A stretch of 31,203 nucleotides of DNA. Origin: a virus. Under the pieces are notes generated by a model, which did no database searches, was not told where the DNA came from, and saw nothing but the letters and a program-made list of their open reading frames with translations. Positions 21,538 through 30,187 of the stretch are shown here, piece by piece (the first letter of the stretch is position 1; the number at the start of each line of letters is the position of its first letter). Location: positions 1 to 31,203 of the IMG/VR virus record IMGVR_UViG_3300010293_000026. One strand, written 5' to 3'. The position numbers and the translations under genes are program-made.

Positions 21538-22029
21538 ATGTCTTTTGCACCTACCAATCCCGTTATCGGCATGCAGCCGATCAACGAAGCCAGTTCTGTT
21601 CAGCAGCACCCGCTGGGCATGATCGTCCAAGCCTACGACGAAGTCTACGGCGCCGGCGAATTCACCTACCTCAAGGGCGTTGCCAGCTGTGTGGTCGGCT
21701 CGTGGGTTACCTACAATGCCTACGATGGCACTTCCAACCTGCTGGCTGCAAATGCCATCGGTCCTGTCGCGATCTCCATGAGCGCTTGTGGTGCCAACAG
21801 CTTCGGCTGGTTCCAGATCAGCGGCAAAGCAGTAGGCCTGGTGGCTGCTGGCTTCGCCGACAACGCCAGTGTGTTCGCTACGGCCACTGCTGGAACGGCT
21901 GACGATGCTGTCGTTGCTGGCGATCGTGTCAAAGGCGCCAAGGGTGCATCTGCGATTGGCACCCCGTCCGCTGGTATGGCCGAAATGGAAATCCATCGCC
22001 CGTTCATGGACGACGCGCTGGCCGCGTAA
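21538..22029 (+). CDS. Probable capsid decoration or head-associated protein
   Basis: This 163-residue protein has AGGAGAAA before its ATG. The sequence (SSVQQHPLGMIVQAYDEVYGAGEF through LKGVASCVVGSWVTYNAYDG, then Ala/Gly-rich beta-like repeats to EMEIHRPFMDD) is of the kind encoded directly after coat genes in many phages and found in virions. A head decoration or stabilising role is inferred from position, size and the same C-rich, highly expressed codon pattern as the coat gene. A double hairpin/terminator follows. Confidence 0.75.
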   Translation: MSFAPTNPVIGMQPINEASSVQQHPLGMIVQAYDEVYGAGEFTYLKGVASCVVGSWVTYNAYDGTSNLLAANAIGPVAISMSACGANSFGWFQISGKAVGLVAAGFADNASVFATATAGTADDAVVAGDRVKGAKGASAIGTPSAGMAEMEIHRPFMDDALAA

Positions 22030-22036
22030 CACCCCG

Positions 22037-22094
22037 CCCTCCCCTTAAGGGGAGGGTCTACCCGTGAGCTTTATGAGTTTACGGGTAGACTTTT
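22037..22094 (+). terminator. Double-hairpin terminator after the decoration gene
   Basis: A 20-bp perfect palindrome CCCTCCCCTTAAGGGGAGGG (22037-22056) is followed by a 10-bp stem GTCTACCCGT/ACGGGTAGAC (22056-22065 with 22081-22090) and TTTT. It should reduce read-through from the highly expressed coat/decoration genes into the connector genes. Confidence 0.75.
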
Positions 22095-22158
22095 AACCAC
22101 CCATTGCGGGGGGTGTATGGCACGGTATCCCGCTATCCCAAACACAAGGAGAATTACC

Positions 22159-22752
22159 ATGCAACAAGAAATGCTTCCTAGCTATGAAAGTGGCGTCATG
22201 GGCGGGCAAGAACGTTTTGCCGCTGATAACCGTCTCTATATCGAGTTCTACCGGAAGGCGGTCAACAATCCCTTCAAGTCTCAAGAGCAGGGGCGCCCGG
22301 TTTATGACGAGAAAGACTTCGTCAAGATCATGATTCCCGGCGACAAGTATTCCAGTGTGGATACTCCCGTAACTGAAGAGCACCGCCGGCGGTTCCCAAC
22401 ACAATGGGCGCAATACCAGGCAGGCCAGGCACAGGCCGTTTCCGGCACCCCCCTTGAAGTATGGCCGCAAGCCACGATTGGCCTTGTTGCAACACTCAAA
22501 GCCATGAATATCGTCACTGTTGAGCAGCTGGCTGAATTGTCAGACGCCAACGCAATGAATATCATGGGTAACCATGATCTACGCCGCCGTGCTAGAGCAT
22601 TTCTTGACGCAGCTAAAGGCGAGGCTGTCAATACAAAGCTGGAAGCTGAGTTGGAAAAACGCGACCTTGAAATCGCCGCTCTAAAAGAGCAAATGGCGCA
22701 GCTGGTGGTTTCGACACAAAAGCAGGTCAATGCCAAGCCTGCCAAGGAGTAA
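22159..22752 (+). CDS. Conserved phage structural-region protein with helical hairpin module
   Basis: This 197-residue protein starts at the ATG with AAGGAGAA upstream; a longer frame starts earlier but without a site. The N-terminal half is conserved-looking (DNRLYIEFYRKAVNNPFKS, DFVKIMIPGDKYSSVDTPVTEEHRRRFPTQW). Residues about 105-145 (GTPLEVWPQATIGLVATLKAMNIVTVEQLAELSD...LRRRARAFL) resemble a helix-hairpin-helix or Rho-N-like element, followed by a coiled coil. Proteins of this form sit between coat and connector genes in several podoviruses; the role is unknown. Confidence 0.75.
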   Translation: MQQEMLPSYESGVMGGQERFAADNRLYIEFYRKAVNNPFKSQEQGRPVYDEKDFVKIMIPGDKYSSVDTPVTEEHRRRFPTQWAQYQAGQAQAVSGTPLEVWPQATIGLVATLKAMNIVTVEQLAELSDANAMNIMGNHDLRRRARAFLDAAKGEAVNTKLEAELEKRDLEIAALKEQMAQLVVSTQKQVNAKPAKE

Positions 22753-22755
22753 GTA

Positions 22756-23466
22756 ATGCAACTGACTGCCCTGCAAATTATCCAACAAGCAGCACTTGAA
22801 TTAGGCCTAAATAAACCTAACGAAGTCGCGGCGTCGCTGGAGAATACAGGCCAGCAGATGCTTGCATTGCTCAATGCCGCGGGTGCAGACCTTATGTTTA
22901 TGCATCCGTGGCAAGAGATTACAGCTATCCACGTATTTCAGACGAATGCCGCACAAGCTGCCTACGCGTTCCCGTCTGACATGAACTATATTGTGGATGG
23001 CACTTTCTGGAACCGCACGAATGATGAGCCATTGATAGGCCCAGTTACTTCCCAAGAATGGGCTGCATTGACATCAGGTGCTGATTCCCTGACGCCGCAT
23101 GAAGTATTCCGGTTTCTAGGCGGTAGTGTCCTAATTTTCCCCACTCCAACTGCAGTTTTAGACATAGCATTTGAGTATGTCAGTGCTAACTGGGTGGAGA
23201 GTGGTCTGAATATTGGTACCTACAAATCTACTATTACAGCTGACACAGACATCCCGCGGCTTAATTCCAACCTTCTCATTAAAGCCCTGAAGGTCAAAAT
23301 GTGGAATGCTAAGGGCCTGGATACTACTGCTTTGTTGGCTGAATTTAACCTGGTATTCGAAAGTCTTCTCGGCAAGAATAAGGGGGCGCGCGTGCTCTCC
23401 CTTGCTGCGAGAGCGAGTTCTGGCTATCTAAGCATGCGCAATGTCCAGAATGGCAGCTGGAATTAA
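22756..23466 (+). CDS. Head-tail connector / tail tubular protein A-like adaptor
   Basis: This 236-residue protein starts three bases after the previous stop, with AAGGAG inside the end of that gene. The N-terminus (MQLTALQIIQQAALELGLNKP...GQQMLALLNAAGADLM...HPWQEI) and the beta part (YAFPSDMNYIVDGTFWNR, FLGGSVLIFPTP) form the pattern of the P22 gp4 / T7 gp11-type adaptor that extends the portal ring. The adjoining large tail gene supports this role. Confidence 0.85.
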   Translation: MQLTALQIIQQAALELGLNKPNEVAASLENTGQQMLALLNAAGADLMFMHPWQEITAIHVFQTNAAQAAYAFPSDMNYIVDGTFWNRTNDEPLIGPVTSQEWAALTSGADSLTPHEVFRFLGGSVLIFPTPTAVLDIAFEYVSANWVESGLNIGTYKSTITADTDIPRLNSNLLIKALKVKMWNAKGLDTTALLAEFNLVFESLLGKNKGARVLSLAARASSGYLSMRNVQNGSWN

Positions 23467-23467
23467 T

Positions 23468-25069
23468 ATGCAGCGCACAGCCAAAATCCGCACTTTTCCT
23501 GCGCCCATCGGCGGGCTAAATATCGTCGATAATTTGGTGTCGATGCCCGCGACAGATGCGACTGTCTTGCGGAATTTTTTTAGCCAGCCTTACGGACTAG
23601 AAGTTCGCAAAGGCAATGTGCGCCACGCAACTGGGCTCGGCGCGCAAGTGCAAACAATTATCGAGCATATCACAGCCCAACAGAGCGGTCTAACAAAGCT
23701 ATTTGCTTTTGCTGGCAGTGGCATGTATGATGTAACTACGCCGGGTGATCAGACACGCACGCCTGTCCTAACTGGTCTTTCCAATGCTAAATGGGACGGC
23801 CCAGCAATTAGTAACGCATCGGGTTATAACCGTATCCTGTTCAATGGCGTAAATGACGGAATCTGGATTAAAGACAATTTTACTATTGGCCGCATTACGT
23901 CAGCAGTTGATCAAAATAATCCCACGGCAGGCGAACTCGCCGGTGTTAACCCCAAAACTCTCGTAAGCGGGACAGTCCACCAAAAACGCATTTGGCTAGT
24001 CCAAGGTAATAGTACGCGCGCATGGTACCTGGCACCTGAAGCAATCAGCGGCCAAGCTACTATGTTTGACTTCGGCGCTATCTTCCAACGTGGTGGCTAC
24101 CTTGCAGCCATTGCCACTTGGACAATTGATTCCGGTACTGGTATTGATGATCTGCTTGTTGCAGTATCGTCTAGAGGCGAAATTGCTATTTACGCAGGTA
24201 CCGATCCGGCAGGTATTGATACTTGGTATCTAAAGGGCGTATTCCAATCGGGTACCCCCCTTAGCGTTCGCGCAATTACTAAAATTAAAGGTGATCTGGT
24301 TATCGCAACGCAGTTTGGCCTGCTTTCTATGTCTGAAGCATTAAAGCTGGGTACTACTGGCGAAGGCGGTAAAAGTGGCGCGTACTTGTCGCGAAAAATC
24401 CAGTATTTAGTGGCCCAATTAGCCCATGACCTGTCGACCGAATTTGGTTGGCAGATATGCTATTGGCCTGATAACAACATGCTTTTAGTCAATGCGCCTA
24501 AGCTCGACAGTTCAGGGCAGCTTGTTATGTCCACCATCACAGGTGGCTGGTCACAGTTTGATAATTGGGATGCACTCTGCTTTACGATCTTTCAAGGACA
24601 GCCTGTTTATGGCGATCGTAATGGTAATATATGGCGCGCTTGGGAAGGCTATACTGATGGCGCAATCCAATCTGACGCAATTACTATTACATCTGGCACA
24701 GCAGTTTATGCCGAGGTTCAAGCAGCATTCAATTTCTTTGATTCTGCCGCAGTTGTAAAGCATGCCAAAATGGCGCGCCCAACATTTATTGGCGGGCAGT
24801 CAATTGCCTATAACATTATGGTAAACTCTGATTATAACTATGATGTTGTGAGCGTGCCGGGAATAGCTGGTAGCGCTCCGGCCGCTCTCTGGAACGCAGG
24901 TATTTGGGGGGCAGACAAATGGTCTGCTTCGCCGAAATCTACGCAGCACATTTGGACAAGCGTTACTGGATTAGGTTCTGCTTTTGCAATGCGCTTAGCA
25001 TTTCAAGTCGCGCAGCCGGTGCTCTGGGCTTCATATGATATAATGTATGAAGAAGGCATAGGTATATGA
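23468..25069 (+). CDS. Tail tube/stopper-type structural protein
   Basis: This 533-residue protein follows the adaptor gene directly. I chose the ATG right after the adaptor stop; a few extra codons upstream would overlap. The N-terminal KIRTFPAPIGGLNIVDNLVSMPATDATVLRNFFSQPYGLEVRKG is at about 5-47 and is typical of the P22 gp10 / T7 gp12-like nozzle proteins of short tails. The rest is repeated beta-propeller-like segments (LFAFAGSGMYDVT, RILFNGVNDGIWIKD, LLVAVSSRGEIAIYAG). It should form the short tail tube that extends from the connector. It uses A/T-rich codons, unlike the coat gene. Confidence 0.85.
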   Translation: MQRTAKIRTFPAPIGGLNIVDNLVSMPATDATVLRNFFSQPYGLEVRKGNVRHATGLGAQVQTIIEHITAQQSGLTKLFAFAGSGMYDVTTPGDQTRTPVLTGLSNAKWDGPAISNASGYNRILFNGVNDGIWIKDNFTIGRITSAVDQNNPTAGELAGVNPKTLVSGTVHQKRIWLVQGNSTRAWYLAPEAISGQATMFDFGAIFQRGGYLAAIATWTIDSGTGIDDLLVAVSSRGEIAIYAGTDPAGIDTWYLKGVFQSGTPLSVRAITKIKGDLVIATQFGLLSMSEALKLGTTGEGGKSGAYLSRKIQYLVAQLAHDLSTEFGWQICYWPDNNMLLVNAPKLDSSGQLVMSTITGGWSQFDNWDALCFTIFQGQPVYGDRNGNIWRAWEGYTDGAIQSDAITITSGTAVYAEVQAAFNFFDSAAVVKHAKMARPTFIGGQSIAYNIMVNSDYNYDVVSVPGIAGSAPAALWNAGIWGADKWSASPKSTQHIWTSVTGLGSAFAMRLAFQVAQPVLWASYDIMYEEGIGI

Positions 25070-25497
25070 TTGTGCATGGTCGCGAAATTGCCGATTGGAT
25101 TGATCAGCAAGCTGGGACTGCTTTCGGCTTGACTGTGCAAGCTATTGGAGAGCTACGTGATGGTAAGTTGATTGCAGGTATTGGCTATGGTGGCTATTCG
25201 GGGCCTAACATCTATGTAAATTTGGCCATCACGGTGCCCCCCTCAAAAGAATTTTGGTACGCTGCTGCAAGTTATCCATTTAATGACTTAGGCGTGAATC
25301 GTATTACTGCGCTAGTCAAGCAAAGCAATGAGCGTTCAATCCGTATTTTGCAGCATTTGCAGTTTGAGTGCGAGTGCTGGTTGGAAGGTGCTTCTGAAGG
25401 CGACGATGGCGAGGTAGAGGATACTCTTGTCTATCGCTTGTGGAAGAAGGATTGCAAGTTATTGACGTGGAGTAAAGATCATGGGCAGCAAGCCTAA
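25066..25497 (+). CDS. GNAT-like acetyltransferase of the tail region
   Basis: This 143-residue protein starts in ATGA overlap with the tail gene. It reads like phage-encoded GNAT acetyltransferases: beta strands (LIAGIGYGGYSGPNIYVNLAI), then FWYAAASYPFNDLGVNRITALVKQSNERSIRILQHLQFECE (region 63-105), where the VNRITALV and SNERSIRILQHLQF parts correspond to the family's acetyl-CoA-binding fold and B motif. Homologous genes occur beside tail genes in many podoviruses. The substrate is unknown; it may modify virion or host proteins. Confidence 0.8.
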   Translation: MIVHGREIADWIDQQAGTAFGLTVQAIGELRDGKLIAGIGYGGYSGPNIYVNLAITVPPSKEFWYAAASYPFNDLGVNRITALVKQSNERSIRILQHLQFECECWLEGASEGDDGEVEDTLVYRLWKKDCKLLTWSKDHGQQA

Positions 25498-26368
25498 AGC
25501 ACCCAAAACACCGGATTATAGATCTCTTGCGAAGCAGGAAATTAAGGCACGCAGGGACGCACATGCGCTGGCAACAACTGTCAACCGCTTTACTGACGTC
25601 AACCCATGGAGTCAGTCAGGCTGGACTAAAGACGCTGCTACTAACCAATGGACACGTTCAACCACGCTGCACCCTGAGCTCCAGAGGGCTCTTAACGCCC
25701 AAATGGGATTGCAGGGTGACTTGAGCGAATTGGGCGTGGGCATGCTCGGTCGCGTCGAGCAGTCCATGCAAGATCCCTACGACTTCTCTGGTGCACCTGA
25801 GGCAGGTAAAGCAGGCTTCGGTGCAATCCAGGAAGTCCAGGATGCCATGATGTCTCGTATGCGCCCTGACCTTGACGCACGGCGCAAGCAGCAAGAAGCC
25901 CAGATGATTGCGCAAGGTATAGGCGGCAACACAGGCGGCGAGGCGTGGGATCGTCAGCAAGCGCTGATTGGGCGCAACGAGAATGACGCCTACCAGCAGG
26001 CTCTGATGGGTGCGATGGACCAGTATCACAACCAGTTCACTCGCCAGAATATGGCGCGGAACCAGTACATCAATGAGATGAATATGCTGCGTGATCGGCC
26101 CATGAACGAGATGTTGGGTGTACTGGGTGCAGCGGGCGAAGTTCGTACACCTGTCCATCAAAACTTGTACACGCAAGGCGCGCATGACGCCAGCGGTATG
26201 GCGAATGCAGCGCAGATGCAGTATGGCGCCGACATGGACAAATACAATGCTGCAATGCAAAGTCGTGGCAACACCCTTGGGACCATCGGCACGGTTGCTG
26301 GCACCGTAATGGGTGGACCAGTTGGTGGAATGATCGGTGGCGCAGCAGGTCGACTGTTAAGCAAGTAA
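25481..26368 (+). CDS. Internal virion / ejection-type protein A
   Basis: This 295-residue protein overlaps the GNAT gene by 17 bases, with GGAG upstream. It is Gln/Met/Asn-rich and helical (RPDLDARRKQQEAQMIAQGIGGNTGGEAWDRQQALIGRNENDA lies at about 126-168) and ends in a Gly/Ala-rich amphipathic, membrane-insertable segment (TIGTVAGTVMGGPVGGMIGGAAGRLL). This build is typical of small internal ejection proteins of podoviruses that are ejected into the cell to form a conduit for DNA. Confidence 0.75.
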   Translation: MGSKPKAPKTPDYRSLAKQEIKARRDAHALATTVNRFTDVNPWSQSGWTKDAATNQWTRSTTLHPELQRALNAQMGLQGDLSELGVGMLGRVEQSMQDPYDFSGAPEAGKAGFGAIQEVQDAMMSRMRPDLDARRKQQEAQMIAQGIGGNTGGEAWDRQQALIGRNENDAYQQALMGAMDQYHNQFTRQNMARNQYINEMNMLRDRPMNEMLGVLGAAGEVRTPVHQNLYTQGAHDASGMANAAQMQYGADMDKYNAAMQSRGNTLGTIGTVAGTVMGGPVGGMIGGAAGRLLSK

Positions 26369-26378
26369 AGGAGCAATC

Positions 26379-28628
26379 ATGGCTGAAGCAAAAAAGAAAA
26401 CTCCTACGTGGCGTTCTCGCCGTAAGGAGCTTGATCGTCAGCAGCAGGCGATTGACCTTCTGCGCGCGCAGGCACAAGCGGATAACTCCGGGGGCTCTTT
26501 TGTTGGGGGCGGCGGTGGCCATGGAATGTTTGGCGATCGCCCGAAGATCTACGTCCCCAAGCAAGATGAGTGGGGTGTAGCTGGCCAAGCGTTGCAAGGA
26601 TTGCTGGCTAGTCAGCAGCAGCGTAACCAAGATAAAGTCGAGCGCGCTTTGGAAGGCGAGATGGTCGAAGACCAGCAACGCCGGATCGAAGCGATGTTCG
26701 GTCGCCCCCCTGAAGCCGCGCAAGGCCCTGCCGTTCCCGCCTATGGCCCGAGTGCTGGCGGTACAATGGGCTCGCCTAACCCGACGGCGCTTGACATTGG
26801 CATGCCGCCGCCCGGTGGCTTCCAACCGCAGCTGCTGCCCCAGCCCGGCGCGATGATGCCTGGCATGGGTACTCTTGGAGGTGCCCCTGTAAACCCTCCT
26901 TTGGGGGCAGCGCAGGCGGTCCAGCCGGCTCTGCCCCTTTCCGCACGCCCGACTTCAACCCCTACGCCCGAACAGGCGGCAGTGCTAGCGCAAACCCTTG
27001 GGGGCGTGTCCTCGCCGGGATCGGCAAGCTCTTTGGGCGGTGACCCCGAGCAAGCATTAGTTGAGCGGATGCATGCTCTTCAGCAGTTGCAAATTGACGA
27101 GGATAAGCAGATCGCCCGCGACCAACTGCTGCAGGAAGCTGATGAGCAGATCGCCCGCAATGCGGCCTTGCTGAGTCAGCCGCCTTCCGGCCCCTATGTC
27201 AAGGGTGCTCAGACGACTATACCTAGCTCAGGCACCATGTCGTCGTCGCAAGGTGCGCGGGAAATCAGTCTCAATCCTGCGCCGTCGCCTCGTACGCCGC
27301 CGCCTGGTTTTGGTAGCTTGCCTGGGACGTATCGCAATGAGGCTGACCTGCACGGCTTGATGGGGGACATTCCGCCCGAGCAACCCAAGACTGCCCATCT
27401 GGACGAGTTGGACCGCGAGATTGCCCGCACCACAGACCCGAAGATCATGAAGGTCCTCATGGACGAGCGTGATAATCTGGCGGCAAGTTTAGCGGGCGCC
27501 CCCCTGACTGTTCCGCAGTCGGAAGGCGAGCTGTCGCCTATCGATGTAGGTGGCCCTGAAGTAGGTATGCTGGAAGTTCGTGCGCAGCGTGGGCCCGCAT
27601 TGCCTGCCGCTGTTGCACAATCGACCAGCTTGCCGTCTGAGCCGACCAGTATTCCGCAGCACGCACTCCCCCAGGTCATGAAGGTATCCGGTGGTATGGA
27701 TGATGACTGGCGGGCGATGATGCACTGGGCTGGCAATGCCGCAGTGAATCCGCTAATGGAGAGCCTAGCAAAGAGCACCTGGGACAAAGGCATGCTGACT
27801 TGGAGCCAACAGGCTACCGAGGCCAGCAAGCAACTGCTGAAGTCTCAAATGCAAACGCTTGGGCTAAGCTCTGACGATCCCGCAGCCGTCCGTGAATTCA
27901 AGTACTTCATGAGTCTGCCACGCGCCCAGCAAGAGCAATACATGGCTGTCAAGCGCGCGGCCCAGATCATGAACCTCGGCGGTACGCAAGCTGTGAGGGG
28001 GCCGATGGGAGGCATTGCCGAGCAGTATGTTGTCACGCCCAAGCCCGGTGAAATGCCTGCTTTCCAAGCTGCGCAGACAACTGCTGTTGAGAGCGCCAAG
28101 GCGGCAGTTGAAAAAGAGGCTGCTCGTCTTGCTGCCATGGCTGCCTATCGTGCAGCTGTGCGCAAATCTGATGAGACTATCGCAGCCATTGATAGTACGC
28201 TCAAAGATGTTAACCAAATGTCGGCGGGCTTGCCTGCGCAAGCTACAGTTGGTATTGGCCAGACGCCCGCGTATAATCTAAAAGCTAAACTGGTAACATT
28301 GGGCGCTAAGTTTGCTTTTGAGGCTATGGCCGAACTGAAAGCCGCTTCCCCCACTGGCGCAACTGGTTTGGGTGCGATCGCAATCAAAGAATTCGAAGCA
28401 TTGCAAAATGCTACAGGCGCCATTGACCAGTTCCAAGATCCGGATCAGCTGAAAGATCAACTCCGGCTTATCCGTATGCACATGCAAAACATCCGCGGTT
28501 TGATTGACCAAGCACATAAGGAAAGGTGGGGAACTGACGCAGTTCCCGCAGCTCCTGCGGCACCCGCGACGGCTGTTCCCCAAGGGCCCGTAAAGCGTTA
28601 TAATCCGGTTACTGGAAGGATTGAATAA
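26379..28628 (+). CDS. Large internal virion / ejection-type protein B
   Basis: This is a 749-residue protein, with AAAGGAG upstream. It has a basic N-terminus (KKKTPTWRSRRKELDRQQQAI), a Gly-rich patch, a long Pro/Gly/Ala-rich disordered middle (115-420), then a helical C-terminal domain. That domain contains ATGLGAIAIKEFEALQNATGAI and DQLKDQLRLIRMHMQNIRGLID, a motif seen in phage ejection proteins. Residues 261-275 (NAALLSQPPSGPYVK) are encoded by a 45-base segment nearly identical to part of the small gene at 10500-10847. It overlaps the next gene by one base (TAATG). The order matches the three ejection proteins of P22-like phages. Confidence 0.72.
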   Translation: MAEAKKKTPTWRSRRKELDRQQQAIDLLRAQAQADNSGGSFVGGGGGHGMFGDRPKIYVPKQDEWGVAGQALQGLLASQQQRNQDKVERALEGEMVEDQQRRIEAMFGRPPEAAQGPAVPAYGPSAGGTMGSPNPTALDIGMPPPGGFQPQLLPQPGAMMPGMGTLGGAPVNPPLGAAQAVQPALPLSARPTSTPTPEQAAVLAQTLGGVSSPGSASSLGGDPEQALVERMHALQQLQIDEDKQIARDQLLQEADEQIARNAALLSQPPSGPYVKGAQTTIPSSGTMSSSQGAREISLNPAPSPRTPPPGFGSLPGTYRNEADLHGLMGDIPPEQPKTAHLDELDREIARTTDPKIMKVLMDERDNLAASLAGAPLTVPQSEGELSPIDVGGPEVGMLEVRAQRGPALPAAVAQSTSLPSEPTSIPQHALPQVMKVSGGMDDDWRAMMHWAGNAAVNPLMESLAKSTWDKGMLTWSQQATEASKQLLKSQMQTLGLSSDDPAAVREFKYFMSLPRAQQEQYMAVKRAAQIMNLGGTQAVRGPMGGIAEQYVVTPKPGEMPAFQAAQTTAVESAKAAVEKEAARLAAMAAYRAAVRKSDETIAAIDSTLKDVNQMSAGLPAQATVGIGQTPAYNLKAKLVTLGAKFAFEAMAELKAASPTGATGLGAIAIKEFEALQNATGAIDQFQDPDQLKDQLRLIRMHMQNIRGLIDQAHKERWGTDAVPAAPAAPATAVPQGPVKRYNPVTGRIE

Positions 28629-30184
28629 TGCCCATCAAGAATGTCCCCGGTCATGGCCCTGTCGAGTTTCCCGATGACATGGATGATGCCGCTATTGACA
28701 AGGCAATCCGGCTGAACTCTCCTGGTCGTTGGGGCGACGATAATCCTAGCATCTTGCAGCAGACGCTGGGTGGTCTTAAGCATTCTTGGGATCGCGCAGC
28801 CTACGGTCTAGCCGACCTTGTTGGGCAGCAGACGCCTGAGATGAAAGGCCAGCTTGCACATGGTAAGGACTTTGTCCAGCGGACTGGTCCTATGTCCACA
28901 GTTGGAAATGTCGGTGGCGATATTGCCCAATTGGCCGGACCTGGCATGGCGCTTGCCGGCGTGAAAAGCCTCGGTAAATATGGCCCTGCCGTCCTTGACA
29001 TGCTCCTTGGCGCTGGGCATGGCGGTTTGACTGCTGAAGAAGGCGAGGGTACTAAGGGGGCCGCGATGGGTGCCTTAGGCTCTAGCTTTGGGTCTGCCGC
29101 AGGCACAGTTGGTGCTAAGGTTTTTGCGCCTGCCGGCAAGTTGGATCCTAATGCGCAAAAGCTAATTGACGCCGGGATCCCCCTTACACCCGGACAGGCA
29201 GCGCCAGATTCCTGGTTGGGTAAAGCCGAGCCGTGGATTGCCAAGGTCCCATTGGTCGGTTCCAACGCCCGCGCAAGGCAAGCTGACGCTGCCGCAGCTA
29301 CAGCACCGGCGCTAGGGCGCGCCATGGGGGCGCCGAATTTGACGGCCACCGCCCCCCAAGAAGTTGTGGACCAACTACGCCAGTACACCAGTGATGCCTA
29401 TAGTGCTGCTGCGCGCCAGGCGCTTGACTTGAACAAGACTTTCAAGTACGACCTACAGCAGGCCTTTAACACGATAAGCCAGACACGCGGTATTGACCCT
29501 GGTATCGGTAAGCAGCTCATGCGTGACTTGTCATTGGCGCGGCAACAGATCGCCGCCGCCCCTGATGCCGCCAGTGCAGCAGCTGTCTGGAAGGACATGG
29601 ATGCGCTAATTGGGCAGGCCGGTGAGCGTTTCAAACCGCTGCAAGATCAATGGCGTGAGGCTTTCCACAAGGTTGCCCCGCATAATGCCTCGGCAGCTTT
29701 ACTCAGGGCTGATTTGCTTGACCGGCAAGTCCGCGCACTCGAAAAAGGGGTGGGCACGAAGACCGACGTCACCCCCGAGCAGCTCGTCAGAGGCCTACGC
29801 ACTGTCGACATAAAACCGCACGCTGTAGAAGCTAATGCCCGGAAGTATGTGCATCCCCAAACGGCAGCAAGCCTTGGCCAGCAAGCTGCCAAGGTTAATG
29901 AGTTAGGGGAGGCGGCGGCGTCGCTAGCCAAGCGGCGGCAGTCACCCTGGGTTATTCCACAAGCAGCCGCCGCCCTTGGTGTTGGCACGTATTGGGGTGG
30001 CGCGTCTACGTTGCTCCCCGCTGTTCTTGCTGGCGCTGGTGGTGCGTCTGCTGCGTATACTAAGCCTGGCCTTAAGTGGGCTACAAGCCAATATCCGCGA
30101 GCTTTGCAATTATCTGAATGGCTACGCCAAGGTGCTGGTAAGCAAGCTGCGCGTCGTCTTGGTACTGAAATGAACGAGGAGTAA
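28628..30184 (+). CDS. Internal virion / DNA ejection-type protein C
   Basis: This 518-residue protein starts within the stop of the previous gene (TAATG). The N-terminus (IKNVPGHGPVEFPDDMDDAAIDKAI) is a small module common at the start of ejection proteins. Gly/Ala-rich hydrophobic stretches (about 95-180) and a second near the C-terminus (438-470, LGVGTYWGGASTLLPAVLAGAGG) suggest membrane interaction; the middle is helical. It probably is ejected with the DNA and helps cross the envelope. It is followed three bases later by the tail fibre gene. Confidence 0.72.
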   Translation: MPIKNVPGHGPVEFPDDMDDAAIDKAIRLNSPGRWGDDNPSILQQTLGGLKHSWDRAAYGLADLVGQQTPEMKGQLAHGKDFVQRTGPMSTVGNVGGDIAQLAGPGMALAGVKSLGKYGPAVLDMLLGAGHGGLTAEEGEGTKGAAMGALGSSFGSAAGTVGAKVFAPAGKLDPNAQKLIDAGIPLTPGQAAPDSWLGKAEPWIAKVPLVGSNARARQADAAAATAPALGRAMGAPNLTATAPQEVVDQLRQYTSDAYSAAARQALDLNKTFKYDLQQAFNTISQTRGIDPGIGKQLMRDLSLARQQIAAAPDAASAAAVWKDMDALIGQAGERFKPLQDQWREAFHKVAPHNASAALLRADLLDRQVRALEKGVGTKTDVTPEQLVRGLRTVDIKPHAVEANARKYVHPQTAASLGQQAAKVNELGEAAASLAKRRQSPWVIPQAAAALGVGTYWGGASTLLPAVLAGAGGASAAYTKPGLKWATSQYPRALQLSEWLRQGAGKQAARRLGTEMNEE

Positions 30185-30187
30185 AAT

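Noticed and set aside
22037-22056. Insertion-sequence or recombinase target at the 20-bp palindrome
   Set aside because: No transposase or resolvase nearby and no target duplication; directly followed by a second stem with a T tract, so transcription termination explains it.
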